Below, in pieces: positions 28,686 to 28,844 of a stretch of 28,844 nt of DNA. Below the pieces are notes generated by a model. That model was not told the origin of the DNA. It did no database searches and saw nothing but the letters and a program-made list of their open reading frames with translations. The stretch is from positions 1 through 28,844 of the forward strand of contig WFVN01000008.1 of NCBI GenBank assembly GCA_015491615.1, in the 5' to 3' direction. Source of the stretch: Gammaproteobacteria bacterium (GTDB lineage: Bacteria > Pseudomonadota > Gammaproteobacteria > S012-40). Position numbers and translations under genes: made by a program. The first letter of the stretch is position 1, and every line of letters starts with the position of its first letter.

Positions 28686-28844
28686 TTACACCGCTTGGCG
28701 GAACACCCGTTCGCGCAGGGCCTTGAGTTGGTCGCGGATCTGGGCGGCCTGTTCGAATTCGAGGTTTTTGGCGTGCTGGTACATCTGTTTTTCCAGCTGT
28801 TTGATTTTGCGCGCCAGTTGCGCGGGGGTGAGGTGGGCGTATTC
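28686..28844 (-). CDS. uvrB: UvrB, excinuclease subunit B, C-terminal end only
   Basis: The last 52 codons of a gene running in from the right edge. They encode the UVR domain that contacts UvrC: HLTPAQLARKIKQLEKQM, then YQHAKNLEFEQAAQIRDQLK, ending RVFRQAV and TAA at 28686-28688. The helicase part of this nucleotide-excision repair protein lies outside the window. UVR domains also occur in UvrC, but the LTP...KxIxxLEKxM lead-in and the C-terminal position fit UvrB. No T-run terminator is visible in the 91 bp before the next gene on the same strand. Confidence 0.9.
   Translation of the reverse strand, partial: EYAHLTPAQLARKIKQLEKQMYQHAKNLEFEQAAQIRDQLKALRERVFRQAV

Overview
The window looks like chromosomal DNA from a GC-rich gammaproteobacterium, probably a Chromatiales-like or Pseudomonas-like lineage. 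The evidence is the pilS-pilR-pilA and pilB-pilC-pilD-coaE-zapD-yacG gene order, a proteobacterial SAH riboswitch ahead of ahcY, and a class I fumarase. I cannot name a species. Coding density is high, and many neighbouring genes overlap by 1-8 bases (GTGA, ATGA, TAATG), so much of the window is probably organised as translationally coupled operons. I saw no tRNA, rRNA, CRISPR array or insertion sequence.

Layout. 2-778: 3' part of a GDSL esterase. 779-1112: AT-rich intergenic stretch with several DnaA-box-like 9-mers. 1113-8260: type IV pilus block, with the PilS-PilR two-component system, a sigma-54 promoter with upstream activator-like sites, major pilin pilA, a second strong sigma-54 promoter that seems to drive a ~135-nt noncoding transcript ending at its own terminator, a broken pilB, then intact pilC and pilD. 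8257-9980: a single open frame fusing dephospho-CoA kinase (CoaE) to the FtsZ-binding protein ZapD, then yacG. 9982-13635, minus strand: methyl-cycle genes metK, [SAH riboswitch], ahcY, metF and a 46-residue membrane protein. 13776-15827: a YqhA-family membrane protein convergent with a class I fumarase. 15867-20206: a tight plus-strand run of two thioredoxin-fold proteins, a TolC-like outer-membrane protein, a HlyD-like adaptor, acylphosphatase and a PA0069-type radical SAM protein. 20207-20738: noncoding leader with c-di-GMP-I (GEMM)-like core motifs, then a PAP2 phosphatase. 21498-28594, minus strand: two very large paralogous secreted proteins in an ATGA-coupled pair, with SBBP-type N-terminal domains, choice-of-anchor (ASH-like) domains, Gly/Ser linkers and GlyGly-CTERM-like tails, behind an 11+11 perfect palindrome. 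28686-28844: the 3' end of uvrB.

How the parts connect. PilS/PilR with sigma-54 should control pilA, and perhaps the adjacent candidate small RNA. A CRP/Vfr-like palindrome upstream of pilA shares its GTGAC-N4-GTCAC core with the palindrome ahead of the giant secreted proteins, which hints at a common CRP-family regulator. The motor gene pilB has lost its ATPase core while pilC and pilD remain open, so pilus assembly either depends on another ATPase or has been lost. PilD could still process T2SS pseudopilins, and type II secretion is the usual route for GlyGly-CTERM proteins. The SAH riboswitch sits so that it controls ahcY-metF-small ORF but not metK.

The observations I consider most novel are the sigma-54-driven candidate sRNA between pilA and pilB, the CoaE-ZapD fusion, the core-deleted pilB, and the coupled pair of giant sorted surface proteins with their palindromic operator. 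All calls come from reading the sequence; no database search was run.
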